Source: JAKAWM01 sp049966695
GTDB lineage: Bacteria; Actinomycetota; Acidimicrobiia; Acidimicrobiales; Palsa-688
Direction: 5' to 3'
DNA length: 24,690 bases
Assembly: GCA_049966695.1 (NCBI GenBank)
Contig: JBMFUG010000035.1
Location: forward strand, 1 to 24,690
The notes beneath the pieces were generated by a model. It was not told the DNA's origin. It was given only the letters and a program-made list of their open reading frames with translations, and searched no databases. Positions 24,125 to 24,690 of the stretch are shown here, one piece after another. Position numbers and translations under genes: made by a program. The stretch's first letter is position 1, and each line of letters begins with the position of its first letter.

Positions 24125-24135
24125 CTTCCCGGCCC
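24125..24135 (+). repeat. Candidate attR core (11-bp direct repeat, right copy)
   Basis: CTTCCCGGCCC is identical to 18045-18055 in tRNA-Tyr and lies about 230 bp beyond the methyltransferase start. It is the best match to the tRNA 3' end in the right-hand region. A looser partial resemblance (GTTCGAAT then CGGCCCAC) sits just left of it at 24090-24116. Confidence 0.45.
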
Positions 24136-24254
24136 TCCGGCTGGTCCTCGCCGGCGTACAAAAGTCCTCACAATGGGAAAAGGCCTTGTCACATAAGGGG
24201 AATTTCAGCCCCCTAAAACTCGGCCAAAGATAAGGGGGACCGGCTAGCGCAGTA

Positions 24255-24279
24255 GCCTAGGGGAGGCAAAACCCTAGGC
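24255..24279. repeat. Perfect 8-bp hairpin with CCTAGG in both arms
   Basis: GCCTAGGG (24255-24262) and CCCTAGGC (24272-24279) flank a 9-nt loop that contains AAAA. Two further CCTAGG sites lie at 24476 and 24527. Because no T-run follows, this looks more like a protein-binding or recombination site than a terminator. Confidence 0.6.
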
Positions 24280-24514
24280 ATTACAAGGAGATTTAGGCCG
24301 CTGGCCACAACCGGGCCACCCGAGAAGGGCCGGCGAGGGGCCGTGACGCTGAGCGGCTGGGCGGCCACTTGGGGTGGGCCGCCCCTTCCCGGCCAGGGGG
24401 CCGCCCTCTGGCCTGGCCCCTCCGTTGCGCCCCGAGGGGCTCGCCCCGGGCAGCGATGGCGCCCTCTACACGCCCCCTAGGAGGCCCGCTGAGGCCCCGG
24501 GACGGGTAGAGATA

Positions 24515-24551
24515 CCCTCCAAAGCTCCTAGGGCCTTGTGGAGGGCCTTTT
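24515..24551 (+). terminator. Terminator-like hairpin with short T-run
   Basis: CCCTCCA (24515-24521) pairs with TGGAGGG (24539-24545), a few weaker pairs extend inward, and CCTTTT follows directly. The T-run is only four bases. No plus-strand gene in the window obviously ends here, so what it would terminate is unknown. Confidence 0.4.
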
Positions 24552-24634
24552 CGTGGCATCTCAGGCCCCCTGGTGAGGGCTCGCCCCCCGGAGGGCCAGC
24601 GCCTCGCCGGCAGCTCGCCAGGGCCTCCCCCTGT

Positions 24635-24680
24635 TGCGGATCACGTCAACTTGTACAGAGCCGATCACTGAATTTGTACA
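24635..24680. repeat. Two tandem related repeats of about 20 bp at the window edge, possibly an IS21-type end
   Basis: Two units, each with GATCAC at one end and TTGTACAG at the other, follow each other (about 24640-24659 and 24664-24682). Read on the minus strand they start TGTACAAATTC and TGTACAAGTTG. Repeated subterminal units beginning with TGT are typical of IS21-family termini. No transposase gene is present to the left, so this may be a relic or one end of an element whose body is outside the window. Confidence 0.4.
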
Positions 24681-24690
24681 GGTCTGAGAC

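Larger units (their letters stand above)
18045..24135. mobile_element. Probable integrated element of about 6.1 kb in tRNA-Tyr
   Basis: The element holds a serine recombinase beside the tRNA, a Replication-relaxation family protein, and a convergent restriction-modification pair. The left boundary is the tRNA-Tyr 3' end. The proposed right boundary is the direct copy of CTTCCCGGCCC at 24125-24135. Gene content fits a small integrative element or satellite that uses restriction-modification for maintenance or defence. No conjugation, capsid or partition genes are seen. The right boundary is inferred from only 11 bp, and the element could extend beyond the window. Confidence 0.6.
23898..24690. 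other. Non-coding right-hand region
   Basis: I see no supportable gene in these 793 bp. The first part (to about 24135) contains the methyltransferase promoter area and the proposed right end of the element. The rest contains TAAGGGG repeats (24195-24236), a CCTAGG hairpin, further CCTAGG sites, a terminator-like hairpin, and two related repeats at the window edge. Reading frames here are GC-driven and resemble nothing I know. Confidence 0.5.

Noticed and set aside
23942..24196. 84-codon plus-strand frame after the methyltransferase
   Set aside because: No ribosome site or recognisable motif, and it crosses the proposed att site.
24293..24559. 88-codon minus-strand frame near the window end
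   Set aside because: Low-complexity Gly/Pro/Arg translation with no family resemblance. It overlaps the hairpin cluster.
24157..24680. Small non-autonomous IS between a GTACAAAA word near 24158 and the repeats at the window edge
   Set aside because: The left-hand match to TGTACAAATTC is only about 7 bp and no target-site duplication is visible.

Overview
The window is GC-rich DNA from a free-living bacterium, most likely an actinobacterium and perhaps of the Acidimicrobiia. That placement is an inference from four things: high GC, frequent GTG and TTG starts, several starts that sit where transcription would begin (leaderless genes), and the gene families present. No 16S rRNA or other marker is available to confirm it.

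Positions 1-11894 carry the 3' part of a respiratory complex I operon on the plus strand: nuoF (partial), G, H, I, J, K, L, M and N. Most junctions are 4-bp stop/start overlaps, so the genes are probably one translationally coupled transcript. The encoded parts are the peripheral arm (NuoF, G, I with their iron-sulfur clusters) and the membrane arm (NuoH, J, K, L, M, N). The key Cys, Lys and Glu residues I checked are intact.

Positions 11897-17995 are ordinary chromosomal genes. A very large minus-strand membrane protein joins a metallophosphoesterase-like domain, which has lost several metal ligands, to a MprF/DUF2156-type aminoacyl-phosphatidylglycerol synthase domain. Divergent from it is a HAD-family phosphatase. 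Then come the membrane protease htpX, a decayed VapBC-like toxin-antitoxin pair, and yajQ.

Positions 17974-18059 are tRNA-Tyr(GTA). Immediately downstream begins a probable integrated mobile element of about 6.1 kb. It carries a large serine recombinase whose last codons lie inside the tRNA gene, a Replication-relaxation family protein, and a convergent restriction-modification pair (PD-(D/E)xK nuclease and beta-type DNA methyltransferase). The tRNA 3' end contains an 11-bp sequence (18045-18055) that recurs in direct orientation at 24125-24135, just beyond the methyltransferase. This is a candidate att core and would set the element boundaries. Both non-coding flanks of the Replication-relaxation gene share short motifs: CTCGCGGAT, including three copies spaced exactly 75 bp apart and one 11-bp inverted repeat, and GGTCCCCCGC. 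They look like binding sites.

Positions 24136-24690 appear non-coding. They hold four CCTAGG palindromes, a perfect 8-bp hairpin, a terminator-like hairpin, and at the window edge two related repeats of about 20 bp that resemble the repeated termini of IS21-family elements.
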